Assembly (NCBI RefSeq): GCF_036549475.1
Contig: NZ_JAZHLI010000019.1
Coordinates: forward strand, 1-64,000
Direction of reading: 5' to 3'
DNA: 64,000 nucleotides
Source: Aurantimonas sp036549475
Lineage (GTDB): Bacteria; Pseudomonadota; Alphaproteobacteria; Rhizobiales; Rhizobiaceae
In this document: positions 44,065-52,221 of the stretch, piece by piece
Position numbering within the stretch: position 1 is the stretch's first letter
How the letters are laid out: every line of letters starts with the position of its first letter
Position numbers and translations under genes: made by a program
Notes under the pieces: model-generated
What the model was told of the DNA's origin: nothing
The model's database searches: none
Seen by the model: the letters and a program-made list of their open reading frames with translations, nothing else

Positions 44065-44562
44065 TTATAGCTTGTGCCAGCGATCGGCGGCGTGGTCGTC
44101 CGTATTGCGCGATTCCACCCAGCCGCCGGTCGAGCCGTCGATCAGGTGCTCGCGCTTCCAGAACGGCGCTCGGGTCTTGAGGAAGTCCATCAGGAAGGAT
44201 GCGCCATCGAAGGCGGCCTTTCGGTGCGCGGATGTGCAGCCGACGAAGACGATGTCCTCGCCGGGCCTGATCAGGCCGAAGCGGTGGATCGCGGTGCAGC
44301 CCAGGAGCGGCCAGCGCGACAGCGCCTCGCGTGCAATGCGCTCGATCTCCCGTTCGGCCATGCCGGGATAGTGTTCCAGCTCGAGGGCCGAGAGCCGGCC
44401 GCCTTCGTCGCGGCAATAGCCCGAGAAGGTGACGAGGCCGCCGACCGCTCCGCCCCCGGTCATGGCCGCGATCTCGGCTGCGATGTCGATGGGTTCTGCC
44501 TGGATCTGCACCACCGGTACGACATCCGCGGACGAGGCCGGCTTGGACACTTTGCCGGCCAC
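44065..44562 (-). CDS. moaE: Molybdopterin synthase catalytic subunit
   Basis: With thiolated MoaD it converts precursor Z to molybdopterin. The 165-residue protein has GGLVTFSGYCRDEG, LELEHYPGMAE, HRFGLIRPGEDIVFVG and the catalytic Lys region MDFLKTRAPFWKRE. It follows moaD with a two-base gap. The cofactor could serve the molybdopterin oxidoreductase encoded at 52222. Confidence 0.95.
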   Translation of the reverse strand: MAGKVSKPASSADVVPVVQIQAEPIDIAAEIAAMTGGGAVGGLVTFSGYCRDEGGRLSALELEHYPGMAEREIERIAREALSRWPLLGCTAIHRFGLIRPGEDIVFVGCTSAHRKAAFDGASFLMDFLKTRAPFWKREHLIDGSTGGWVESRNTDDHAADRWHKL

Positions 44563-44564
44563 GC

Positions 44565-44816
44565 TCAGCCTCCCGTCATCGGGGGAAAGAGGGCGATCTC
44601 GCGAGCGCCGGCGACCGGTTCGGAATGGTCAACATGCTCCTGGTCGATGGCGACGCGGATGAATTCCGGTGTCTGGAGTGCCGCCTCGTAGGTCTCGCCG
44701 CGGCCCTTCAGCCACAAAAGGAGATCGGCCACCGTGACGATCCCCGCCGGCAGTTCGACGTCTTCGTCGGACACGCCGATGCGCTCGCGCACCCATGCGA
44801 AATAGGCAAGCTTCAT
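44565..44816 (-). CDS. moaD: Molybdopterin synthase sulfur carrier subunit
   Basis: An 83-residue ubiquitin-like protein ending in the Gly-Gly needed for thiocarboxylation (FPPMTGG). It begins MKLAYFAWVRERIG, the usual MoaD start. It lies between pgsA and moaE on the same strand; uvrC-pgsA-moaD-moaE is a typical Hyphomicrobiales order. Confidence 0.95.
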   Translation of the reverse strand: MKLAYFAWVRERIGVSDEDVELPAGIVTVADLLLWLKGRGETYEAALQTPEFIRVAIDQEHVDHSEPVAGAREIALFPPMTGG

Positions 44817-44892
44817 GGCAAGGGACCTCCTGCAATGGACATAATGGGACAGCTTCGCACGTCCGTCAGCCGGAGCCGACGCCCAGCCGCCG

Positions 44893-45474
44893 TCAGTCCG
44901 CGATATGCTTCAGACCGGCGCGGAAATAATCGTAGCCGGTATAGAGCGTCACGATCGCCGAGAGCCACAGCAGCAGGATCCCGGTCTCGGTGGCGTAGGC
45001 AAAGATATCGTCGGCCGCGGGGCCGGCAAGCAGGAAGGCGATCGACACCATCTGCATCGTCGTCTTCCATTTGGCGAGCTGGGTAACCGGCACGGACACC
45101 TTGAGCTCGGCCAGATATTCGCGCAGGCCCGAGACCAGGATCTCCCGGCACAGTATGACAATCGCGGCCCACAGGCTCCAGCCGGCGATCGTGCCGTCGG
45201 CTGCCAGGAGCAGCAGCGTCGCCGCCACCAGCAGCTTGTCGGCGATCGGGTCCAGCATCCGGCCGATCGTCGAGGTCTGCTGCCAGGCCCGCGCCAGATA
45301 GCCATCGAAGAAATCGGTGATGCTGGCGCCCAGGAAGATAACCAGGGCCGACCAGCGCGCGTAGTCGGGACTGCGCAACTGGCCTTCCAGGAAGAAACAG
45401 AGGACCACGAGCGGCACGCAGACGATGCGCGCATAGGTCAGGAGATTGGGGAGGCTGTAGGCCCGAGATGCCAT
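44893..45474 (-). CDS. pgsA: CDP-diacylglycerol--glycerol-3-phosphate 3-phosphatidyltransferase
   Basis: Makes phosphatidylglycerol phosphate, the committed step to phosphatidylglycerol and cardiolipin. The 193-residue membrane protein has the CDP-alcohol transferase signature DFFDGYLARAWQQTS...MLDPIADK. The start MASRAYSLPNLLTYARI at 45474 is the family start; the frame is open to 45570 but adds an unlikely leader. It lies 92 bases behind uvrC. Two other CDP-alcohol transferases are in the window (9722 and 57005). Confidence 0.94.
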   Translation of the reverse strand: MASRAYSLPNLLTYARIVCVPLVVLCFFLEGQLRSPDYARWSALVIFLGASITDFFDGYLARAWQQTSTIGRMLDPIADKLLVAATLLLLAADGTIAGWSLWAAIVILCREILVSGLREYLAELKVSVPVTQLAKWKTTMQMVSIAFLLAGPAADDIFAYATETGILLLWLSAIVTLYTGYDYFRAGLKHIAD

Positions 45475-45566
45475 GAATAGGTCCGCTTCGGCTGTGCGTG
45501 CCAGTACAAGCCCGTCAGCCGGGCTTTCGTCAACCGCCATTGTCCCAGTCGAACATGACGGTTTGG

Positions 45567-47633
45567 TCACCCGCGCTCGTGGAAATGGTCGTAGATCAAT
45601 TTAGCCATGGCCGCGGAGATGCCCTCGACCTCGCGCAGATCGGTGAGCGCGGCCCGCGACACGGCCTTTGCCGTCCCGAAATGATGGAGCAGGGCGCGCT
45701 TGCGGGAAGGGCCGATCCCGCCGATCTCGTCGAGGGGGTTCTTGACCAGTTCCTTCTTGCGCCGCGCCCGATGGGTGCCGATGGCGAAGCGGTGGGCCTC
45801 GTCGCGCAGCCGCTGCAGGAAATACAGCACCGGATCGCGCGGCGGCAGCGAGAACGGCTCGCGTGTCCCGGTGACAAAGCGCTCGCGTCCGGCGTCGCGG
45901 TCGACACCCTTGGCGACGCCGATGGTCGTCACCCGCTCGGCGATGCCGAGGTCTGCGAGGATCTCGCGCACCGCCGATATCTGCCCCTTGCCGCCGTCGA
46001 TGAGGACGAGGTCGGGCCAGGCGGGGAGGGTGGCGTCGGACAGGGCGTCCTGGGGATCGGCCTCGTCCTCCTCGGCGGCCACGCTCTCCGGCTCGCCGCC
46101 ATGCTCCTTGATCAGCCGCGAGAAGCGTCGCCGCATGACCTCCTTCATCATCCCGAAATCGTCGCCGGGGGTAATGTCGTCGCCCCGGATATTGAACTTG
46201 CGGTAGTGATTCTTGGCAAAGCCCTGCGGTCCGGCGACGATCATCGCGCCGACGGCGGCCGTGCCCATGATGTGGGAATTGTCGTAGACCTCGATTCGCC
46301 GCGGCGCGCGGGCGAGGCCGAAGGTCTCCGCAACGCCGGCCAGGAGCCGCGCCTGGGACGATGTCTCGGCCAGCCGGCGGCCCAGCGCCTCGCGGGCATT
46401 GGCGGTGGCGTGATCGACGAGATCGCGCTTCAGGCCGCGGGCCGGCACGCCGATCTGCACCCGGTGAACGGCCTTGAGGCTGAGGGCTTCGGCCAGAAGC
46501 GGGCCGTCGTCCACCACCAGCGGCAGCAGGATCAGTCGCGGCGCCGGCTTGTCGTCGTAGAACTGGGCGAGGAACGCCCCCAGCACCTCGCCCGGCTCCA
46601 GCGAGGAATCGGCCTTGGGAAAATAGGCGCGGTTGCCCCAGTTCTGGCCGGTGCGGAAGAAGAACACCTGGATGCAGGTCATGCCGCCTTCCTGGTGGAT
46701 GGCGAAGACATCGGCCTCCTCGATGCCGGCCGGATTGATGCCCTGATGGCTCTGGACGTGGGAGAGCGCCGCCAGACGGTCACGGTAGATCGCGGCGCGC
46801 TCGAAATCCAGGTCGTCGGACGCCTCCTGCATGGCCGCCGACATGCCGCTCTTGATCTGGTTCGAGCGGCCAGACAGGAACGCCTTGGCCTCGCCCACCA
46901 GAGCGCCATAGTCGGCGATGGAGATTTCGCCGGTGCAGGGGGCGGCGCACCGCTTGATCTGGTGGAGCAGGCACGGCCGGGTGCGGCTCTCGTAGACCGA
47001 ATCGGTGCAGGTGCGCAGCAGGAAGGCCCGCTGCAAGGAATTGATCGTGCGGCCGACCGCACCGGCCGAGGCGAAGGGACCGAAATAGCTGCCTTTTCGC
47101 GACCGCGCGCCGCGGTGCTTCATGATCGCGGGGGCCTCGTGATCCTCGCTGACCAGGATGTAGGGGAACGATTTGTCGTCGCGCAGCAGCACGTTGTAGC
47201 GCGGCCGCAGGCGCTTTATGAGGTTGGCCTCGAGCAGCAGCGCCTCGGTCTCCGTGCGCGTCGTCACGAATTCCATCTGCCGCGTCTCGCGGATCATCCG
47301 TGCGATGCGCTGGGTATGGCCGCCGAGGCGCGTATAGCTGGCGACGCGCTTCTTCAGGGAGCTTGCCTTGCCAACGTAGAGAACGTCGCCGTCCTTGCCG
47401 AACATGCGATAGACGCCCGGCTGGTTCGGCAGACGCTTGGCGAGGGCGGCGATGAGATCTGCCCCAACGAGGTCGGCGGCCAGCTGCCGGCCCGCGTCGT
47501 CCCAGTCTATCGACGCCAGCAGCGCCGCACTGGCGGCGGCGCCATCGCCGGGTGCGCCCTCGTCGTCGTCCTGCGGACCGGCCTCTGCTTCCTCGATCAG
47601 GTCGTCGTCTGTTTCTTCGGGCTCGTCGATCAT
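45567..47633 (-). CDS. uvrC: UvrABC system protein C
   Basis: Makes both incisions in nucleotide excision repair. The 688-residue protein has an acidic N-terminal extension of about 60 residues, the GIY-YIG nuclease (GVYRMF, VLYVGKASSLKKR), a UVR motif (SDDLDFERAAIYRDRL), the RNase H-like domain (VYDNSHIMGTAAVG, DLVLIDGGKGQ) and two C-terminal helix-hairpin-helix motifs. The ATG at 47633 gives the full frame. It is followed by pgsA. Confidence 0.96.
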   Translation of the reverse strand: MIDEPEETDDDLIEEAEAGPQDDDEGAPGDGAAASAALLASIDWDDAGRQLAADLVGADLIAALAKRLPNQPGVYRMFGKDGDVLYVGKASSLKKRVASYTRLGGHTQRIARMIRETRQMEFVTTRTETEALLLEANLIKRLRPRYNVLLRDDKSFPYILVSEDHEAPAIMKHRGARSRKGSYFGPFASAGAVGRTINSLQRAFLLRTCTDSVYESRTRPCLLHQIKRCAAPCTGEISIADYGALVGEAKAFLSGRSNQIKSGMSAAMQEASDDLDFERAAIYRDRLAALSHVQSHQGINPAGIEEADVFAIHQEGGMTCIQVFFFRTGQNWGNRAYFPKADSSLEPGEVLGAFLAQFYDDKPAPRLILLPLVVDDGPLLAEALSLKAVHRVQIGVPARGLKRDLVDHATANAREALGRRLAETSSQARLLAGVAETFGLARAPRRIEVYDNSHIMGTAAVGAMIVAGPQGFAKNHYRKFNIRGDDITPGDDFGMMKEVMRRRFSRLIKEHGGEPESVAAEEDEADPQDALSDATLPAWPDLVLIDGGKGQISAVREILADLGIAERVTTIGVAKGVDRDAGRERFVTGTREPFSLPPRDPVLYFLQRLRDEAHRFAIGTHRARRKKELVKNPLDEIGGIGPSRKRALLHHFGTAKAVSRAALTDLREVEGISAAMAKLIYDHFHERG

Positions 47634-48002
47634 TTTGTCCTGGCCGGAGAAGAGCTTGCGGCCGCTTCCGGATATCTCGTATCAAGGTGTTCCCGGTCCG
47701 AATTCGTCATTGGTCCGACCGTTCGCGTCCCTTCTATATGATTCCGCCATGGCGAGAATGCAGGGGGCGGCGGACAGGCACGGTTGCAATGTTGGCTCGC
47801 AGTCGCCTGTCGCGATTCGGCAACGGTCGCCAAAAATCGCGCGAGCCGGATGCGACCATCCGCGATTGTACCTGTTTTGGATCCGATCGAACCCCATTTC
47901 AAAGCCAGGTAAGCGGGATCAAACGACGTGTTAGGGCGTGTCGCCCCGCTGCGACCATCGGGGCGCGTCGTCGTCCCTACGAGGTCTGGAAGGAGAAGGC
48001 GC
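47634..48002. promoter_or_regulatory. Divergent control region between uvrC and the outer-membrane protein gene
   Basis: There are 369 bases without a credible gene. On the minus strand a TATAGA-like element sits in AATCATATAGAAGGG, about 100 bases before uvrC, without a good -35. On the plus strand a hairpin CGCCCCG / CGGGGCG (47942-47965, ten-base loop) lies in the leader of the outer-membrane protein gene, followed by the strong site GGAAGGAGAAGG before its ATG. I see no riboswitch or repeat. Confidence 0.35.
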
Positions 48003-48668
48003 ATGCTCAACCTGCTTCGCAGTCTCGCACTCGCGACCACGGCGATCGTCGCCATGGTGCCTGCTGCCCGGGCCGCCGACGCCTTCCTGGAAGAGGCGCA
48101 GGCTCCAATGCCCGCGCCACTGGCACCTTCCTCGCCCGTCTATGTCTGGTCCGGGCCCTATGCCGGGGCATTCGTCGGCTACAACACGTCGAACTTCGAT
48201 CAGTCCGGCGGCGCCAGCTTCGACGGCGAGGGCTTCGTCGGCGGCGTCTATACCGGCTACAATTGGCAGGCCGACGAGTTCGTCTACGGCCTGGAAGCCG
48301 ATATTGGCGGGTCCGGCGTGGATGCCGACGGCACCAACACCGGCGCACGGATCGACGCGGACACCGACATCTTCGGCTCGTTTCGCGCCCGTGCCGGCGT
48401 GGCTGTGGATCCGTTCCTCGTCTTTGCCACGGGCGGTGTCGCGGCGGCTCGCAACGAGTTGTCGCTGAACGGTTTTTCCGACAGCCAGACCAGCATCGGC
48501 TACACGCTTGGCGCCGGCGTCGAGGCGCGCATCACCGACAACGTGACCTCGCGTCTCGAATATCGCTATTCGGATTTCGGCAGCGAGACCTATGATCTCG
48601 GCAATACCAGCGTCTCGTCCGGCTTCGACGAACACTCGATCCGGGCCGGCGTGGCGCTGAAGTTCTAG
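48003..48668 (+). CDS. Outer-membrane beta-barrel protein, Omp25/Omp31 type
   Basis: A 221-residue protein with a signal peptide ending ARA-ADA and an eight-strand barrel typical of the small porin-like proteins of Hyphomicrobiales: WSGPYAGAFVGYN at the first strand, GGVYTGYNWQ, FGSFRARAGVAVDPFLVFATGGVAAA, then SRLEYRYSDFG, ending in a C-terminal Phe (AGVALKF) for BAM recognition. It has a long leader with a hairpin and a strong ribosome-binding site, consistent with high expression. In Brucella such proteins support envelope stability. Confidence 0.92.
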   Translation: MLNLLRSLALATTAIVAMVPAARAADAFLEEAQAPMPAPLAPSSPVYVWSGPYAGAFVGYNTSNFDQSGGASFDGEGFVGGVYTGYNWQADEFVYGLEADIGGSGVDADGTNTGARIDADTDIFGSFRARAGVAVDPFLVFATGGVAAARNELSLNGFSDSQTSIGYTLGAGVEARITDNVTSRLEYRYSDFGSETYDLGNTSVSSGFDEHSIRAGVALKF

Positions 48669-48687
48669 CGGCCGGCCCGGTCGGTTC

Positions 48688-49293
48688 TCAGCTCGCGGGC
48701 AGGGCCGGCTTCAGGTCCTCATAGGCGGGGAATTGCTGCGCGAAGCGCTGCAGCCAGGCCGCCAGTTGCGGCCGCTCACCCTCGATCTTGCCGGGAAAGC
48801 GCATCGTCGCCCAACCGAGCAGCGCGGCGACGGCGAAATGTCCGACGGTCAGTTCTTCGGGAAGCTCCAGAATCTGCTGTTCGAGCACGGCGAGCCCGCG
48901 ATCGGCCTTCCGCAACTGCTTGTCGACCCAGGGCTGGTGCCGCTTGTCCTCGGGACGATAACGGACCTCGTAGACGGACAGGATCAGGGCGTCGACAATC
49001 CCATCGGCGGTCGCCTCGGTCGTGGCTACGAGGCGCCAGGGCTCGAGAGCCTGAGGGACCATCTGGTTGCCGCTCATGCGATCGAACAGGGCGCAGATCA
49101 CGCGGCTGTCGTAGACCGTCGCGCCATCGTCCATCACCAGAACCGGAATCTTGCCCAGCGGATTGGCCTTGAGCAGCTCGTCGGGCTCGGCGGTCGTGTC
49201 GACCGGAACCGTCTCAAGCGCGATGCCGCAATGGCTGGCAGCCATGCGGACCTTGGCGGCAAAAGGGGACGGGGTGGAATAATACAGACGCAT
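48688..49293 (-). CDS. Glutathione S-transferase family protein
   Basis: A 201-residue protein with an N-terminal thioredoxin-like domain (MRLYYSTPSPFAAKVRM, with the catalytic Ser region, NPLGKIPVLVMDDG, and the glutathione contact YDSRVICALFD) and an all-helical C-terminal domain. The substrate is unknown. The start is the ATG at 49293. It converges with the outer-membrane protein gene and lies 14 bases after a secreted-protein gene on the same strand. Confidence 0.9.
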   Translation of the reverse strand: MRLYYSTPSPFAAKVRMAASHCGIALETVPVDTTAEPDELLKANPLGKIPVLVMDDGATVYDSRVICALFDRMSGNQMVPQALEPWRLVATTEATADGIVDALILSVYEVRYRPEDKRHQPWVDKQLRKADRGLAVLEQQILELPEELTVGHFAVAALLGWATMRFPGKIEGERPQLAAWLQRFAQQFPAYEDLKPALPAS

Positions 49294-49307
49294 GCGGTTC
49301 GACGATC

Positions 49308-49841
49308 CTATTTGGAGACGTAGCCATACCCGGTGCGTCCTTCCTCCGGGAAGCGGCGCAGCGATTCGCAATTGGCACCATAGACGTGCCACTCGTCGAG
49401 ACCCAGCACGCAGCCCTCGGCACGCCATGCGGCGACCGGAGAGAAGGCGCCGAGATATTCGCCGGCGGCGGCAAAGCCCATCGGATGCTCGATGACGTAA
49501 TAGACAGTGCGGCTCACATGGTCGGACAGCAGTGCCGTCGCCTGGCAGTAGCGGCGCTCGATCGGTTCGGAGGGCAAAGGATCGTCCAGTCGCTGCGGGA
49601 GATAGGCCTTCTCGAACATGCCACTGAATTCGAGGATCTCGACCTTTTCGTTGAGCACGACCGGCGCGCCGTATTCGAACTGGTCCTCGACCTGTCCGAG
49701 GACGGCCGCATCGTCGCAGGCCGGTACCAGCGCGGTGCGTGCCGGCGCCGGTTCGCCATAGCGAAGATCGGCCGCCTGGGAGGGCAGAGCCATCAGGCCG
49801 GCAATGAACAGGGCAAGGGCGGCAGCGAGGGAGCGATGCAT
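49308..49841 (-). CDS. Secreted protein of unknown function, four cysteines
   Basis: A 177-residue protein with a signal peptide (cleavage near SQA-ADL) and C42, C99, C144 and C158, fitting two disulfides. The segments RRYCQATALLSD, VYYVIEHPMGFA and GCVLGLDEWHVYGANC match a periplasmic family common in Hyphomicrobiales for which I know no function. The ATG at 49841 follows GGAAGG. It lies between the GST gene and rlmJ. Confidence 0.75.
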   Translation of the reverse strand: MHRSLAAALALFIAGLMALPSQAADLRYGEPAPARTALVPACDDAAVLGQVEDQFEYGAPVVLNEKVEILEFSGMFEKAYLPQRLDDPLPSEPIERRYCQATALLSDHVSRTVYYVIEHPMGFAAAGEYLGAFSPVAAWRAEGCVLGLDEWHVYGANCESLRRFPEEGRTGYGYVSK

Positions 49842-49905
49842 GGGAAAGCCTTCCGCGACGTCTGATCGGTGGGTCTTCGGTAGCACGAAAAGCTTGCGCG
49901 CAACC

Positions 49906-50751
49906 TCAGGCGTGGGGGGAAGTCGACGTAAAAATCGAAAATGTTGCGTCTGCGCCGCTCCCCAGCAGCGGGGCGAGTGTCTTCAGAACTGCTTCGGCCT
50001 CCTCGGCAAAGACGAAGGGCGGGTTGATGACGGTGAGGCCGGTGCCGACGAACCGCTCGTCCGCCGAATAGGGCTCGCGGAAGAATTCTGCCGTCACCCG
50101 TTCCTTGCCAGGCAAGGCGTCGAGGCGCTCGTGCAGTGCCGCGACGAGGGCAGGCCGCTTCAGCGGATACCAGACGGCATAGATGCCGCCCGGCCAGCGC
50201 TGCAGCGCCTTCGTCAGGCCGTCGGCAATGGCGTGGATCTCGTCGGTCCGCTCGAAGGGCGGGTCGATCAGCACGAGCCCGCGCTTCTCCTTGGGCGGCA
50301 CGTGAGAGCCGAGCGCCAGCCATCCGTCCAGCGCGATCGCCTTGGTCTGGACGTCGCCTGCAAATAGCACTTTCAACGCCGCGGCGTCCTCAGGGTGCAG
50401 CTCGTAGGCGGACAGGCGGTCCTGGCTGCGCAGCAGGCGCCGTGCGATCAGCGGCGAGCCTGGATAGCGGCCTTCGGCGAGATCGGGCTCCAGCGCGTCG
50501 CGATAGACCGACAGCAGCGGGTTGGCGACGACGTCGGCGGTTGCCTGGACGAGCCGGCCGATGCCGTCCGCGTGCTCGCCGGTGCGCTGCGCTTCGTCGG
50601 CGTCCAGCGAATAGCTGCCGCGTCCGGCATGGGTGTCGAAGACGCGGAATGGTTTTTCCTTGCGCTTCAGATACGCGATCAGGCGGGTGAGGAGGGCGTG
50701 CTTGACCACGTCCGCGAAGTTTCCCGCGTGATAGGCGTGGCGGTAATTCAT
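49906..50751 (-). CDS. rlmJ: 23S rRNA (A2030-N6)-methyltransferase
   Basis: A SAM-dependent enzyme modifying A2030 of 23S rRNA. The 281-residue protein starts MNYRHAYHAGNFADVVKH, the RlmJ signature; FDTHAGRGSYSL and the catalytic LIDPPFE follow. The start at 50751 is fixed by this conserved N-terminus even though the frame is open further upstream. It ends 64 bases before the secreted-protein gene. Confidence 0.95.
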   Translation of the reverse strand: MNYRHAYHAGNFADVVKHALLTRLIAYLKRKEKPFRVFDTHAGRGSYSLDADEAQRTGEHADGIGRLVQATADVVANPLLSVYRDALEPDLAEGRYPGSPLIARRLLRSQDRLSAYELHPEDAAALKVLFAGDVQTKAIALDGWLALGSHVPPKEKRGLVLIDPPFERTDEIHAIADGLTKALQRWPGGIYAVWYPLKRPALVAALHERLDALPGKERVTAEFFREPYSADERFVGTGLTVINPPFVFAEEAEAVLKTLAPLLGSGADATFSIFTSTSPHA

Positions 50752-50944
50752 CGAGCGTCGCGTCCTTCCGAGCTGGCTGCAGTCGCTGGCGCCACCTCCG
50801 CGTTCAGGACTGGCGCGGAGCGAGGCTGGATGGCGGCTTGCGAACGCTGTGTTCATCGGCCTTACCGCAATGCGGCAAGTTCCCATCTCTCGTTGCAATG
50901 CCGGCGCTTGCCGGCTGTCTTTGCATCCGGAAGAGGACGCCGCA

Positions 50945-52057
50945 ATGGCTGACGAGAAACTGTTCGAACCGCTTGATCTCGGTCCCACCCAACTGGCCAA
51001 CCGTGTCGTGATGGCACCGCTGACGCGCAGCCGCGCCACCGACGATGGCGATCTGCGCGACATGCATGTGGAATATTATCGGCAGCGCGCGGGCGCCGGC
51101 CTGATCATCACCGAGGCGACCAACATCTCGCCGGAAGGCCGCGGCTATGCCTGGACGCCGGGCATCTTCACCGATCGCCAGGTGGCGGACTGGAAGAAGG
51201 TGACCGACGCGGTCCACGCGGAGGGGGGCAAGATCTTCCTGCAGCTCTGGCATGTCGGCCGGATCTCCCATCCGGACCTGCAGCCCGGCGGTGCGCTGCC
51301 GGTCGCGCCTTCGGCGGTCAAGCCCGACATGAAGGCCTTCACGACCGACGGGTTCAAGGACATCCCGGCGCCGCGGGCGCTGGAGACGGACGAACTGCCG
51401 CGCGTGGTGGCCGACTTCGTTAAGGCGGCGGAGAACTGCAAGGCCGCCGGATTCGACGGCGTCGAGATCCATTCGGCCAATGGCTATCTCCTCGACCAGT
51501 TCCTGCGTGACGGCGCCAACCAGCGCACCGACGAATATGGCGGCTCCATCGAGAACCGCATGCGCTTTCCGCTCGAAGTTGTCGATGCCGTCGTCGGCGT
51601 CTGGGGCGCCGAGCGCGTCGGCATCCGCATCTCGCCGGTCAGCCCTGCCAATGATCTGGCCGACAGCGATCCCGAGCCGCTTTTCACGCGCTATGTCGAG
51701 GAACTGTCAAAGCGCAAGCTGGTCTATCTGCACGTCATCGAGGGCGAGACCGGTGGCAACCGCGATCCGCAGTCGTTCAAGGCCTGGTCGCTGAAGGACC
51801 GGTTCGACGGAATCTACATGGGCAACAACGCCTATGACCGCGAAATGGCCATCGAGCGCGTGGAGAACGGCAAGACCGATCTCGTCTGTTTCGGCAAGCT
51901 GTTCATTTCCAGTCCGGACCTCGTCGAGCGTCTGAAGCTGAACGCGCCGCTCGCCGAATGGGATCAGTCGACCCTCTATGGCGGCGACGAGAAGGGCTAT
52001 ATCGACTATCCGCCACTGAGCGAGGACGAACGGGGGCGGCTGGCCAAGGCCGCCTGA
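50945..52057 (+). CDS. Old-yellow-enzyme family alkene reductase
   Basis: An FMN-dependent ene-reductase that reduces activated C=C bonds with NAD(P)H. The 370-residue TIM-barrel has the N-terminal FMN motif NRVVMAPLTRSRA, LQLWHVGRISH, the HSANGYLLDQFLRD segment with the His-Asn-like substrate pair, the NQRTDEYGGS loop and GIYMGNNAYD near the end. The natural substrate is unknown. The ATG at 50945 follows GAAGAGGA. It is a single-gene unit ended by two hairpins. Confidence 0.93.
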   Translation: MADEKLFEPLDLGPTQLANRVVMAPLTRSRATDDGDLRDMHVEYYRQRAGAGLIITEATNISPEGRGYAWTPGIFTDRQVADWKKVTDAVHAEGGKIFLQLWHVGRISHPDLQPGGALPVAPSAVKPDMKAFTTDGFKDIPAPRALETDELPRVVADFVKAAENCKAAGFDGVEIHSANGYLLDQFLRDGANQRTDEYGGSIENRMRFPLEVVDAVVGVWGAERVGIRISPVSPANDLADSDPEPLFTRYVEELSKRKLVYLHVIEGETGGNRDPQSFKAWSLKDRFDGIYMGNNAYDREMAIERVENGKTDLVCFGKLFISSPDLVERLKLNAPLAEWDQSTLYGGDEKGYIDYPPLSEDERGRLAKAA

Positions 52058-52060
52058 TCA

Positions 52061-52080
52061 CGGGACGCCACGGCGTCCCG
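52061..52080 (+). other. Hairpin directly behind the alkene reductase stop
   Basis: CGGGACGC-CACG-GCGTCCCG, an eight-pair stem with a four-base loop, begins four bases after the stop codon and lies just before the main terminator. It has no T run of its own. Confidence 0.5.
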
Positions 52081-52093
52081 CTCCAGCTTCGAG

Positions 52094-52127
52094 AAAAAGG
52101 TCGGAGCCGTCGGTTCCGGCCTTTTTT
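52094..52127 (+). terminator. Rho-independent terminator of the alkene reductase gene
   Basis: A 15-pair stem (AAAAAGGTCGGAGCC with its partner GGTTCCGGCCTTTTT, two G-T pairs) with a three-base loop and T tail. It is among the strongest terminators in the window and could also work on the opposite strand because of the A run. Confidence 0.9.
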
Positions 52128-52221
52128 CAGTTGCGTGGCGCATGGCGGCTCACCCGGGACGAATGGACCGGATCACGAAAATGCATTGGGGCGGCTGCGG
52201 CCCATGCGGTATCATGGCGCC

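Noticed and set aside
47942..47965. Leader hairpin of the outer-membrane protein gene as a possible RNA thermometer
   Set aside because: The stem does not cover the ribosome-binding site, which lies about 25 bases further on.
47630..48055. A minus-strand frame of 141 residues overlapping the uvrC start
   Set aside because: It crosses the control region and the start of the outer-membrane protein gene, has no family marks, and its composition is that of a shadow.
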